The notes beneath the pieces were generated by a model that saw only the letters and a program-made list of their open reading frames with translations, searched no databases and was not told where the DNA came from. This document shows positions 1 through 5,965 of a stretch of DNA of 6,679 nt, one piece after another. Source of the stretch: Puniceicoccales bacterium (GTDB lineage: Bacteria > Verrucomicrobiota > Verrucomicrobiia > Opitutales > JAIRKQ01); the NCBI GenBank assembly GCA_031279395.1, contig JAITIO010000031.1, forward strand, positions 1 through 6,679. The letters are read 5' to 3'. Position numbers and translations under genes: made by a program. The first letter of the stretch is position 1; the number at the start of each line of letters is the position of its first letter.

Positions 1-779
1 GGACAAAGCAACTAGAAACATTTGGGGAAAGCAAACTGACGATTGCCGAGTATAACATGCAGCATGCCATTGATTTGGGTTTTAGGCAGTTTTATTTCGT
101 GATAGATGACAAATTTGCAGAGATTTTTCACAGGCGGTTGAAAAATTTTTTACCATCGAATTGTCAATTCGAACTGATATATCAGAAAAAAGAGGAGTCG
201 CTGGCAAAATTTTGTAATCGCAAAAAGCCATGGGGGACCGGCCATGCCATTATGTGCTGTGGTCGAGCAGTACGCTGCAATTTCTGCGTAACGAATGCGG
301 ATGATCTCTATGGCCATGATGCGATATCTCGCATAGCCGAATTTTTGCGATCCGTCGAAAAAAAATCCAAAACCTTTGCCAACGTGGCCTATGTTTTGTC
401 TGAAACATTGTCCGGAAACGGTACCGTTTCCCGCGGTGTGATTTCCATCGATGGGGATTCTTACTTGACTTCCATCGATGAAGTGCATGGGTTGGCCATG
501 GATGCCAATAATGGAGCTGTTTCTTCGAAAGATTTGCTGGTATCAATGAACCTTTGGGGCTTCACGCCCGAAGTTTTTAAATTATTGGAAGAAGGATGGC
601 ATGGATTTAAACAAAACGTCTCAGATATTGCGAACGATGAATTCGGGATATCTAATTTTATGGATTTAGCTGTTAGGGGAGGTCAGTGTAGGGTTAAAAT
701 TCTCAATACTAGTTCCAAGTGGTATGGTATTACATACCAAACGGATAGGGCGTGGATCGAAAAGATATTAAACGAATGA
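1..779 (+). CDS. Nucleotidyltransferase family protein (sugar-phosphate type), 5'-partial
   Basis: The frame is open from base 3 to the TGA at 777-779, so the visible protein is about 258 residues and its true start is off the left edge. The ATG at 57 is internal: the residues before it, TKQLETFGES, continue the family pattern in which a glycine-rich nucleotide-binding loop runs into KQLxxFG. Counting from that ATG, motifs are PWGTGHA (58-64), the metal-binding-type NADDLYG (80-86), GNGTVSRGV (120-128), VSMNLWGFTPEVF (162-174) and KWYGITYQTDR (221-231). These fit the NTP_transferase fold proteins that join a nucleoside triphosphate to a phosphorylated substrate; full members are near 300 residues. 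The activated substrate cannot be read from sequence. The next gene starts four bases after the stop, so the two are probably co-transcribed. Codon use and composition match the cutA side rather than the accessory block. Confidence 0.85.
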   Translation, partial: TKQLETFGESKLTIAEYNMQHAIDLGFRQFYFVIDDKFAEIFHRRLKNFLPSNCQFELIYQKKEESLAKFCNRKKPWGTGHAIMCCGRAVRCNFCVTNADDLYGHDAISRIAEFLRSVEKKSKTFANVAYVLSETLSGNGTVSRGVISIDGDSYLTSIDEVHGLAMDANNGAVSSKDLLVSMNLWGFTPEVFKLLEEGWHGFKQNVSDIANDEFGISNFMDLAVRGGQCRVKILNTSSKWYGITYQTDRAWIEKILNE

Positions 780-783
780 TGCC

Positions 784-1362
784 ATGGGGACCATAGAAAC
801 AACTGGCATAGTCATTAGCGTCCAAAGCAATGAACAATCGAAGAAAATCCTTTCCATGGATATTTTTACCATTGACTACGGTATCATGCGATGGTTTATT
901 AAACACCCGTTTGACCACTCTGGGGATTACACGTTCGAAGATGTCGAAGTTATTGGTGATAAAGTGACCGAAACAGCTGGGAAAATGCATAAAATGACGA
1001 TGCTGTCGAGCAATTCCCATGCCATGAAAGAAAATGGAAACCATCAAGAGGCCGAGGTTTTTGTGAAAATTTTGCGAAAAGTTACCTTCGATGGTGTACC
1101 CCTGGAAAATTTGTTCATGCTCACAAAGCAGACGATTAAAAATTTTGCATCGAATTTTAATGCTGACATGGTATTGTTGAAGGCTCTATATTTACTCTGT
1201 CGAGAAGAAGGCTATGCCGTTGATTCCATTTGGATGCATTCCCTATCTCACCGCGATAGGATGCTGGCTAAAAATATCATCGCTTCTAAGTTTGACGTAA
1301 ACATTGACAATAGAGCTTCTCACCTCATTGATTCGTTACAAACGTGGATTCTCTCCATCTAG
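784..1362 (+). CDS. RecO-like hypothetical protein
   Basis: A 192-residue protein. Its N-terminus (TTGIVISVQ, then EQSKKILSMDIFTIDYGIM) resembles the N-terminal OB-fold of RecO, which in that family opens with a G-I-V-L strand followed by E-S-x-K-I and F-T-x-x-x-G. A later stretch, LLKALYLLCREEGYAVDSIW (149-168), would fit the helical C-terminal part. RecO proteins act in RecFOR loading of RecA at gapped DNA. This protein is shorter than usual (about 230-250) and has no CxxC zinc pair, so it may be a divergent or reduced form, or only share the OB-fold. The ATG at 784 is the first start after an in-frame TAA at 769-771. It has no clear Shine-Dalgarno and lies four bases past the upstream stop, suggesting translational coupling. 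The family call is my pattern reading, not a search result. Confidence 0.55.
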   Translation: MGTIETTGIVISVQSNEQSKKILSMDIFTIDYGIMRWFIKHPFDHSGDYTFEDVEVIGDKVTETAGKMHKMTMLSSNSHAMKENGNHQEAEVFVKILRKVTFDGVPLENLFMLTKQTIKNFASNFNADMVLLKALYLLCREEGYAVDSIWMHSLSHRDRMLAKNIIASKFDVNIDNRASHLIDSLQTWILSI

Positions 1363-1444
1363 GACAGGATTGCCGTTCCAGTATGAAAATTGACCAAAGA
1401 AAGTATTTTAAAAAAAGACATAGGAAAGGAAACAAGAAAACTTT

Positions 1445-1762
1445 ATGCAAAGTGATTATATAATTGTTTTAACGACAGTAGGCTCTAGGGAAATTGCTGA
1501 AGATCTCGCAAAAGGTGTGATTGGTGAGCGATTGGCAGCCTGTGTCCAAATACAGCGAATAGAAAGCTTCTACGCTTGGATGGATGACATAGAACATGGC
1601 AACGAACATCTCTTGGCCATCAAAACCAAGGCTACACTGTTCGAAGATCTCTCTCGATTTATTTTACAAAACCATGACTACCACATTCCAGAAATAGTAC
1701 AAATCCCCATCGAAAGAGGGTCTGGCTCATACTTGGAGTGGATTAGAGCAGTAACCAAATGA
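1445..1762 (+). CDS. cutA: CutA1-family divalent cation tolerance protein
   Basis: A 105-residue protein of normal length for CutA1, a small trimeric cytoplasmic protein historically linked to copper tolerance and PII-like in fold; its exact function is unsettled. Motifs in order: IVLTTVGS (7-14), ERLAACVQI (28-36), the SFYAW strand (41-45), E54 with LLAIKT (56-61), HDYHIPEIVQIPI (77-89) and GSGSYLEWI (92-100). The usual H-P-Y-E-x-P-E segment reads H-D-Y-H-I-P-E here: P is D and the first E is H, both unusual but still metal-compatible. A purine-rich AGGAAAGGA lies about 14 bases upstream of the ATG, rather far for a ribosome binding site, so initiation may be weak. It follows the RecO-like gene by 82 bases on the same strand. 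It is the last recognisable core-type gene before the accessory region. Confidence 0.93.
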   Translation: MQSDYIIVLTTVGSREIAEDLAKGVIGERLAACVQIQRIESFYAWMDDIEHGNEHLLAIKTKATLFEDLSRFILQNHDYHIPEIVQIPIERGSGSYLEWIRAVTK

Positions 1763-1884
1763 TTAGGGACAATCCTTCTTTGAAAGTCTATCATTTGCCC
1801 ATAAAAAATTTGAAATTTTTCGTTGACATTAAAAATGTGGGACCTATGGAGCGCCCCTCATCTAAAGTAACGGGGAGAAAATAG
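1759..1884 (+). CDS. Small hypothetical ORF overlapping the cutA stop
   Basis: A 41-codon ORF whose ATG overlaps the cutA TGA as ATGA, the classic layout for translational coupling. The peptide begins MIRDNPSLKVYHLPIKN, continues with a hydrophobic KFFVDI segment, and ends in a basic SSKVTGRK tail before TAG at 1882. I recognise no family. It could be a genuine small protein, or the beginning of a longer gene interrupted where accessory DNA joined, since recognisable gene order ends here. The only support is the overlap and plausible residue composition, so chance remains possible. Confidence 0.35.
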   Translation: MIRDNPSLKVYHLPIKNLKFFVDIKNVGPMERPSSKVTGRK

Positions 1885-2025
1885 GAAAAAATGAACAGCA
1901 GTGATACACAACTACATGCAATTGAACAACAAAAAAACAGCTGATCTGCAAGATTCCTTTGACTTGATGTTCTAAGGTTGCAGGGGTTCCAGGGAATTGG
2001 TTTAAAAAGCAAGAAAGATTGCTTC
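1885..2025. other. Gap with a short broken ORF; likely junction of core and accessory DNA
   Basis: No confident gene. An ATG at 1891 follows TAGGAAAAA (a plausible ribosome site, five-base spacing) and reads 17 codons to TGA at 1942. The frame breaks after a run of seven A at 1931-1937; removing one A would extend it to TAA at 1968, giving a 27-residue peptide ending TADLQDSFDLMF. It may be the remains of a small gene or chance. No tRNA or terminator hairpin is visible. Confidence 0.3.
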
Positions 2026-2037
2026 TCGAATAAACCA
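2026..2037 (+). repeat. 12-base direct repeat TCGAATAAACCA, left copy
   Basis: Identical to 5954-5965. Here it ends 25 bases before the ATG at 2063; the right copy ends 27 bases before 5993, the first base of the run that holds the start of the gene at 5995. The core AATAAACCA also occurs at 4370-4378 and 6479-6487, and inverted at 892-900. It may be a shared upstream control element, or the direct repeats of an integrated element. A 12-base repeat in a window this size can also arise by chance. Confidence 0.4.
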
Positions 2038-2062
2038 TAAGGAATGCAATAGAGTAAAGGAA

Positions 2063-2440
2063 ATGGCTGAAGTGTTCAGCGACGTGGCTGAACGGATAAA
2101 CTTAACACAAAGAGGAGTAGCTGTATTTCGCCCTAATAAAAGGAAGAATGTTGAAGAAGCACAAAAGTATAAAAAAACAAAAGAGCGCTTGAATCAGTTG
2201 GAGGCGGCTAGTATGGGGACATTTTTACTTTTGGATAAAAATCCTGATGCTGTGAGACAATTTATACAACAAGCAGATGATGATGTGAAAGATGTAAATT
2301 ATAAGGAAAAAGTAGCTGAGTTGAATGGTATACTAGTGAAAAATAAGATGGGAAAACAGCGTAAAGCAATCACTGATCCGTCTGTTGACCCGGAGGTTAT
2401 AACACAATTGAGGAAAAAATTTGGAAAGAATTTGGAATAA
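2063..2440 (+). CDS. Hypothetical charged, coiled-coil protein
   Basis: A 125-residue soluble protein with no signal peptide or membrane segment; I do not recognise the family. Residues 27-50 are a lysine/glutamate-rich stretch with heptad-like spacing (NVEEAQKYKK, ERLNQLEAAS) suggesting a coiled coil. A second helical acidic/basic part spans about 60-95, and the C-terminus is basic (ITQLRKKFGKNLE). The frame is open from 2006 but holds no earlier ATG. The AAAGG before the ATG at 2063 leaves only two bases of spacing; the GTG at 2072 would be better spaced, so the start is uncertain by three residues. It is the first gene of the accessory block and carries the 12-base upstream element also found before the gene at 5995. 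A broken gene in the same direction follows after nine bases. Confidence 0.65.
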   Translation: MAEVFSDVAERINLTQRGVAVFRPNKRKNVEEAQKYKKTKERLNQLEAASMGTFLLLDKNPDAVRQFIQQADDDVKDVNYKEKVAELNGILVKNKMGKQRKAITDPSVDPEVITQLRKKFGKNLE

Positions 2441-2449
2441 AAGTAAATT

Positions 2450-2801
2450 TTGGTGATACTTGAAGCGTTCATAAAGGCCAAATCATTAGGCCACGGATTG
2501 CCAGACGAAATCATTTTGTTTAAAACACCTGAGATATATTGTAGAAGGGTCTTTGTTAGAGAAAATAATCGTAAAATTATAATTATTGCCAGCGTTGATC
2601 CTACCAATGTTGATTCACAAAAGTATAGAAAACGCAATACCATTCATGCAGTTGTGCGGCAAACTTAGCCAGGAAGTGTTTCAGCAGAGGTCAAGTGATG
2701 CAAAAAAACTATACTTCTCAGCTATTGGCTTAAAGCTGTGTATAGGAATCATACTACGATGGAAAAAAGTCACAGAGGACACAAGCGAGAATTTATTGTA
2801 A
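2450..2801 (+). pseudogene. Hypothetical gene split by an apparent +1 frameshift
   Basis: Two overlapping frames look like one gene. The first (2450-2668) begins at TTG 2450 or GTG 2453 and reads VILEAFIKAKSLGHGLPDE through strand-like segments (RRVFVRE, RKIIIIASVDP) to IHAVVRQT and TAG. The second, open from 2583, ends LSQEVFQQRS, DAKKLYFSAIGLKLCIGIIL and SENLL at TAA 2799-2801. Removing one A from the AAA at 2661-2663 joins them as VVRQ-LSQEVF, giving about 116 residues. The gene could be inactivated, the base may be a sequencing error, or the two frames may be unrelated. I recognise no family. The product would be soluble and basic with one hydrophobic stretch near its end (IGLKLCIGIIL). 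It lies nine bases after the preceding gene, so it was probably co-transcribed with it. Confidence 0.5.
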
Positions 2802-2865
2802 TAAGTTGTTCAACACATTTAAAAAGATTATGAGTGAAAATTTTCACATAAAAACGTATCAAATC

Positions 2866-2893
2866 TTGCAACCCATGGAATAATATATATAAT
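2866..2893 (+). promoter_or_regulatory. Sigma-70-type promoter ahead of the membrane protein gene
   Basis: TTGCAA (2866-2871), a 16-base spacer, then a perfect TATAAT (2888-2893). The ATG at 2901 is only seven bases past the -10 box and has no Shine-Dalgarno. If this promoter is used, the transcript would start at or almost at the start codon, so the mRNA would be leaderless. The AT-rich setting raises the chance of an accidental match. Confidence 0.45.
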
Positions 2894-2900
2894 ATTTTTC

Positions 2901-4061
2901 ATGAAAAGGACAGAAAAAGTAACATCATCATCACAAACGACGCTTAGAGGGCCAGAGGATTTACGAAGTGTGCAGGATCCATCAAAAACCAGTACCCATA
3001 TTTCAGTGAATACGCAGGCTAAAATACCTACCGAAGAAAAATGCAAAGATGCCGATTTAAACGAGCGATATTCTACATGCATCCCAAAGATTTGTAATTT
3101 TTCAGACGGAGTATTGATGATGGCGGACGCCGTCGATTTTAAGATTACAAAATCTATAATTGATATACTTGCAAATTTTATGCGACTTTTTCTAATACCA
3201 CGGACCAGCAATTCATCCTGGGGTTCATTCTTAAATTACTTTTACTATGCTGAAAAAAAAGAAGTAGTTGAAAGCTCAACAATGGTTGAAATCCCAGCAA
3301 CTTTTGAAATAAAAAAAGTTGTTGTAAAAAGAGAAATGGTAATTAAAAGGTGGGTTTCGATTGCGTTATCGACATGCAATGTGATCCTTAAGCTTAAACC
3401 CCAATTAGCACTGTCAACTCTCCCGCATATTATCTTCGCGTTAGAGGCTGCAAAAACAGGGTTCTACATTCTAGAAATAGTGCTTAATTTGAAAAACCTT
3501 ACCAAAGATGGTTATTCAAAAATAATAGCTGCTCTATGCTACCAAGTCATTACATGTGCAACATTTGCGATATCCTATGGTGCATTTACGGCAGCTTTTG
3601 GGTTATTAGCGCCGATTAGTTTTGTGATAGCTTATATTTCTGCAGCAATGGCTGCACTTTTTTTGATACAATTGTTAGCCAAATTTTACATATGGTTGGA
3701 GGATGGGGGACTGAAGGACACAACCAAAGTCTCACAGTCAACCGATAAGCTACTTTTCAAAGACAAGATTCGCTCATTCTTCGAGTTTGGGTCTCTCGGA
3801 GAGGAAAATAATAGCAATATTTCTCTATCCTCCGGGCAGAAAAAACTTTTGACGGCAACAGGTCTTGTAGGAAAAATATATTCTTTTATGATTGGCTTAC
3901 ATACATGCTACGCTGCTTTTGGAAAAAGCAAAAAAACGCCGAAAATGACAACTAAAGGAACACAAACTCCAACAAAACAATGGGATGCAGTAAATCGCAT
4001 ACGAAAAGAAGCAGTAGAGCTCATAGGGCAGGTTTTACAAGAATTTTTTTCAAGAAAGTAG
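2901..4061 (+). CDS. Hypothetical membrane protein with paired hydrophobic hairpin (Inc-like layout)
   Basis: A 386-residue protein I cannot assign to a family. Residues 1-60 are polar, Ser/Thr-rich and probably disordered, with no cleavable signal peptide. Residues 80-100 and 151-197 contain amphipathic or weakly hydrophobic helices. The strongest feature is a bilobed hydrophobic domain at about 208-264: two segments (around 208-235 and 237-264) separated only by a short APIS turn and followed by a charged YIWLEDGG stretch. A weaker hydrophobic segment lies at 317-340, and the tail is basic (GKSKKTPKMTTKG, then a helix ending EFFSRK). Two close transmembrane helices with polar cytosolic-type ends resemble chlamydial inclusion-membrane effectors and some other secreted membrane proteins; the resemblance is architectural only. 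It has its own promoter-like sequence and probably no leader. An eroded transposase lies immediately downstream. Confidence 0.7.
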   Translation: MKRTEKVTSSSQTTLRGPEDLRSVQDPSKTSTHISVNTQAKIPTEEKCKDADLNERYSTCIPKICNFSDGVLMMADAVDFKITKSIIDILANFMRLFLIPRTSNSSWGSFLNYFYYAEKKEVVESSTMVEIPATFEIKKVVVKREMVIKRWVSIALSTCNVILKLKPQLALSTLPHIIFALEAAKTGFYILEIVLNLKNLTKDGYSKIIAALCYQVITCATFAISYGAFTAAFGLLAPISFVIAYISAAMAALFLIQLLAKFYIWLEDGGLKDTTKVSQSTDKLLFKDKIRSFFEFGSLGEENNSNISLSSGQKKLLTATGLVGKIYSFMIGLHTCYAAFGKSKKTPKMTTKGTQTPTKQWDAVNRIRKEAVELIGQVLQEFFSRK

Positions 4062-4119
4062 AAGGCGGGCTTTACAAAAACTTATTGGAGAACACGAATC
4101 AAAACCCGAACTGGTGGCA

Positions 4120-4137
4120 GAGGCGAAGCTTCTCCTC
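4120..4137. repeat. Near-perfect 18-base palindrome at the edge of the transposase remnant
   Basis: GAGGCGAAGCTTCTCCTC has one mismatched pair around a central GAAGCTTC. It abuts the stop codon of the minus-strand transposase remnant (4138). It could be a hairpin at the old insertion end, but no matching inverted repeat is visible near 4360, so its role is unknown. Confidence 0.35.
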
Positions 4138-4359
4138 TCATAGATGGAAGGAAAAGAAAGTGTGAGCACAGCGGTTGTAGTGGGTGGAGATAGAGTACCA
4201 ATCCTTCAATCTACCGAACATATTTTCAATTTTGTGGCACCACTTATGCAGATCTACGTCGTAGAGCAACTGGACTCTACGGTGGTAGAGCGAAGGAATG
4301 CACGGCTCCACCCCGCGTTGTTTCAATCCATCTCGAAACCAGTTACACCTATAACCCAT
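4138..4359 (-). pseudogene. IS5-family transposase, C-terminal remnant
   Basis: A 73-codon minus-strand frame matches the C-terminal end of IS5-family DDE transposases: GYRCNWFRDGLKQRGVEPCIP, then HKIENMFGRLKDW and STHYNRCAHTFF. In intact members this reads GYDxxWFR, PCIPP, a Y(2)R(3)E(6)K signature, and RYDRCAHTFFSA. Here the catalytic-type Glu and the Lys six residues later remain, but the signature Tyr is His and the Arg is Cys. The upstream two-thirds holding both catalytic Asp residues is missing, with an in-frame stop at 4366-4368, and the usual hydrophobic tail after FFS is lost. It is therefore non-functional. The plus-strand frame over the same bases (4144-4371) is a shadow. The fragment lies between the membrane protein gene and the integrase and marks past insertion-sequence activity. 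Confidence 0.85.
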
Positions 4360-4465
4360 TCTAAGTCATAATAAACCACTATATCCCATTATTTAAGAGA
4401 TTTAAGCTTGACGCGAATCATAATTAATTCTAAAAAAACATAAAAAATCACTCAAAATTACCGCC

Positions 4466-4487
4466 ATATTGAGGGAATATTGAGGGA
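4466..4487 (+). repeat. Two perfect tandem copies of ATATTGAGGGA upstream of the integrase
   Basis: Copies at 4466-4476 and 4477-4487 are identical, 26 bases before the integrase ATG. Short direct repeats beside an integrase gene are commonly integrase arm-type or excisionase binding sites, so this is a candidate attachment-region or autoregulatory element. That role is inferred from position only. Confidence 0.55.
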
Positions 4488-4500
4488 ATAAATTTAATTA

Positions 4501-4505
4501 AAGGA
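4501..4505 (+). promoter_or_regulatory. Ribosome binding site deciding the integrase start
   Basis: AAGGA lies eight bases before ATG 4514. It supports initiation there and not at the in-frame GTG 4629, which has no such site. This means the large integrase frame lacks its own natural start and depends on a frame change. Confidence 0.6.
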
Positions 4506-4513
4506 CAACATAT

Positions 4514-4648
4514 ATGAAAAAACAAACGGAGATAAATTTTACCAAAGCAACCCTTCTGGAACTACCAATTCCCCCGAAAGGAAAAATAAAATTTCACGAT
4601 ACGAAAGAAAAAGGGGTTAAGTTTATATGTGACGGCAACCGGACATAA
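4514..4648 (+). pseudogene. Integrase N-terminal segment in a different frame
   Basis: A 44-codon frame starting MKKQTEINFTKATLLELPIP has a good ribosome site and ends at TAA 4646. Its residues KIKFHDTKEKG match the start of the integrase N-terminal (DUF4102-type) domain, whose usual wording is D-T-K-x-x-G-L-x-L-x-V-T-x-x-G-x-K-S-F. The rest of that motif, GLSLYVTATGHKSF, is encoded in the next frame, from the tract A5G4 at 4608-4616. Dropping one base there gives a continuous protein of about 407 residues, typical for P4-type integrases. The break may be a true mutation, a read error in the homopolymer, or, least likely, a functional slip site. Confidence 0.7.
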
Positions 4649-5738
4649 GAGCTTTATGATACGAAGGAGAATAAAAGGACAACAAAAAGAAATAATCCTA
4701 GGCCACTTTCCAGATATGACAGTAGAGCTAGCAAGGAAGGCAGCCCAGAAAATAAAGGGTCAACTAGCGGAAGGGAAGAACCCCTGTGAAGAGAAAGAAA
4801 AAATAGCCAACGAAAAAACATTCGGAGAGGCCTATGAAATGTACATGAGTCGACATGTTAGTGTAGAAAATAAACTATCCACATTGAAGGACGTCGAGTT
4901 TCGAATAAAAAAAGTTTTGCCTCATTGGTCTCGTAGGCTTCTTTCTTCCATAACAAGAGGTGAAATACAAAATATGCATGAGCAGATTGGAGAAAAACAT
5001 GGAATATACGAAGCGAATAGAGTTTTATCTTATGTTTGTGCAATCTACAATAAGATGGTAAATTGGGGATTAAAAGAAACCAACCCCGCCATAGGCATAC
5101 AGAAATTCAAGGAGCAGAAGAGGGATAGGTTCATATTGCACGACGAACTGCCGAAATTTATGGAAGCATTAGAGATGGAACCGAACAGAGACATGAGGGA
5201 TTTCTTTTTGATGTGTTTGTATACGGGAGCCCGCTGTGGGAATGTATTGAGCATGCGATGGGAAGACATAGACTTCAGCATAAATGAGTGGAGGATTCCT
5301 GATACGAAAAACGGAGAACCCGTAAGAATTCCATTGATCAAAGAATCCCTAGAAGTCCTTAGCAATCGCCTACAGCTGAAGGAATCAACACCGTGGGTAT
5401 TCCCGAGTCATGGTAAGAGTGGGCATTTGGAAGAGCCTAAGAAAGCGTGGAAGAGAATACTGGACCGGGCGAGGTTGAAGAACCTGCGTATCCATGACTT
5501 GAGGAGGACATTGGCCAGCTACCAAGCCATAGCAGGAACGAGCCTGCTCATAATCGAGAAGTCGTTGGGACATAAGTCACCCCAGTCCACAGCAATCTAC
5601 GCCCGGCTATCCAATGACCCCGTGAGGGCATCCATGGAATCCGCCCTTGACTTTTATCGGAAAGGAAAAGATATCAGTAACAACATCGACTATGAAAGCA
5701 TCAATTTTTTTGGAGGAAGCGGCGACGATGACGAATGA
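4629..5738 (+). CDS. P4-type tyrosine recombinase/integrase (main frame)
   Basis: Catalyses site-specific recombination between an element and its chromosomal target through a covalent 3'-phosphotyrosine link. From GTG 4629 the frame gives 369 residues. These cover most of the N-terminal DUF4102-like domain (GHKSFMIRRRIKG, LGHFPDM; 5-30), a core-binding SAM-like helical domain (about 62-160) and the catalytic domain (about 165-340). All six catalytic positions are present: R202 in YTGARCGNVL, K227 in PDTKNGE, H289 and R292 in RIHDLRRT, H315 in KSLGHKS and nucleophile Y324 in TAIYARL. The tail ends in an unusual acidic GGSGDDDE. GTG 4629 is not the real start, because the same frame is open upstream and encodes GLSLY, while the ribosome site and first 34 residues lie in another frame at 4514. 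No target tRNA is visible. Catalysis could be retained if the frame break is a read error. Confidence 0.9.
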   Translation: MTATGHKSFMIRRRIKGQQKEIILGHFPDMTVELARKAAQKIKGQLAEGKNPCEEKEKIANEKTFGEAYEMYMSRHVSVENKLSTLKDVEFRIKKVLPHWSRRLLSSITRGEIQNMHEQIGEKHGIYEANRVLSYVCAIYNKMVNWGLKETNPAIGIQKFKEQKRDRFILHDELPKFMEALEMEPNRDMRDFFLMCLYTGARCGNVLSMRWEDIDFSINEWRIPDTKNGEPVRIPLIKESLEVLSNRLQLKESTPWVFPSHGKSGHLEEPKKAWKRILDRARLKNLRIHDLRRTLASYQAIAGTSLLIIEKSLGHKSPQSTAIYARLSNDPVRASMESALDFYRKGKDISNNIDYESINFFGGSGDDDE

Positions 5739-5953
5739 AGGAACCAACAAACTAAAACAGTTAGAGCATGTCCTTTGGAAGGTGTGAAACATTTGGAAAG
5801 AGGTTGCCATAGCTAGCCACCTTATTTGTGTTGGCTGCCAACTCAGAAACCATAAACGAAGAAACATACGACTGTTTGTAGGTATTGTCGGGGATTAGGT
5901 AAGTACAAAACAGAGCTTTGCGAAAAGACCATTATTTCAAGGACACGAAACGT
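5739..5953. other. Gap with a possible minus-strand gene remnant
   Basis: No plus-strand gene is convincing. On the minus strand a 56-codon open stretch (5931 down to 5764, stop at 5761-5763) reads ALFCTYLIPDNTYKQSY, SSFMVSELAANTNKVAS and FPNVSHLPKDML. It looks protein-like but has no upstream ATG before an in-frame stop (5932-5934); the only internal ATG is before VSELAAN. It may be the 3' end of an eroded gene transcribed toward the integrase. I do not recognise a family. Confidence 0.3.
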
Positions 5954-5965
5954 TCGAATAAACCA
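5954..5965 (+). repeat. 12-base direct repeat TCGAATAAACCA, right copy
   Basis: Identical to 2026-2037. The two copies enclose about 3.9 kb that holds the broken gene, the membrane protein, the transposase remnant and the integrase, with the integrase end 215 bases from this copy. That is the layout expected of attL/attR, but 12 bases is short and no target gene is visible. Eight bases downstream is GGAGAACACGAA (5973-5984), which also occurs at 4087-4098. Confidence 0.4.

Noticed and set aside
1383..1463. 26-codon very basic peptide (MKIDQRKYFKKRHRKG) overlapping the cutA start
   Set aside because: The A-rich leader of cutA codes for lysine by composition; no good ribosome site and no family match.
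1791..2012. Minus-strand 73-codon frame behind cutA
   Set aside because: Cys/Phe/Ser-rich translation without motif or ribosome site; overlaps the better-supported coupled plus-strand ORF.
4144..4371. Plus-strand 75-codon frame beginning MEGKESVSTAVVV
   Set aside because: It is the antisense shadow of the IS5-family transposase remnant, whose motifs are recognisable on the minus strand.
4408..4436. TTGACG as a -35 box for the integrase
   Set aside because: No acceptable -10 box follows at 16-18 bases; only TAAAAA-like sequence is present.
5607..5867. Minus-strand 86-codon frame overlapping the integrase end
   Set aside because: Its 3' half is antisense to the confirmed integrase C-terminus.
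5954..5965. TTCGAAT next to ACCA looked like the 3' end of a tRNA gene
   Set aside because: The spacing between the T-loop-like bases and CCA is far too short, and no cloverleaf arms precede it.
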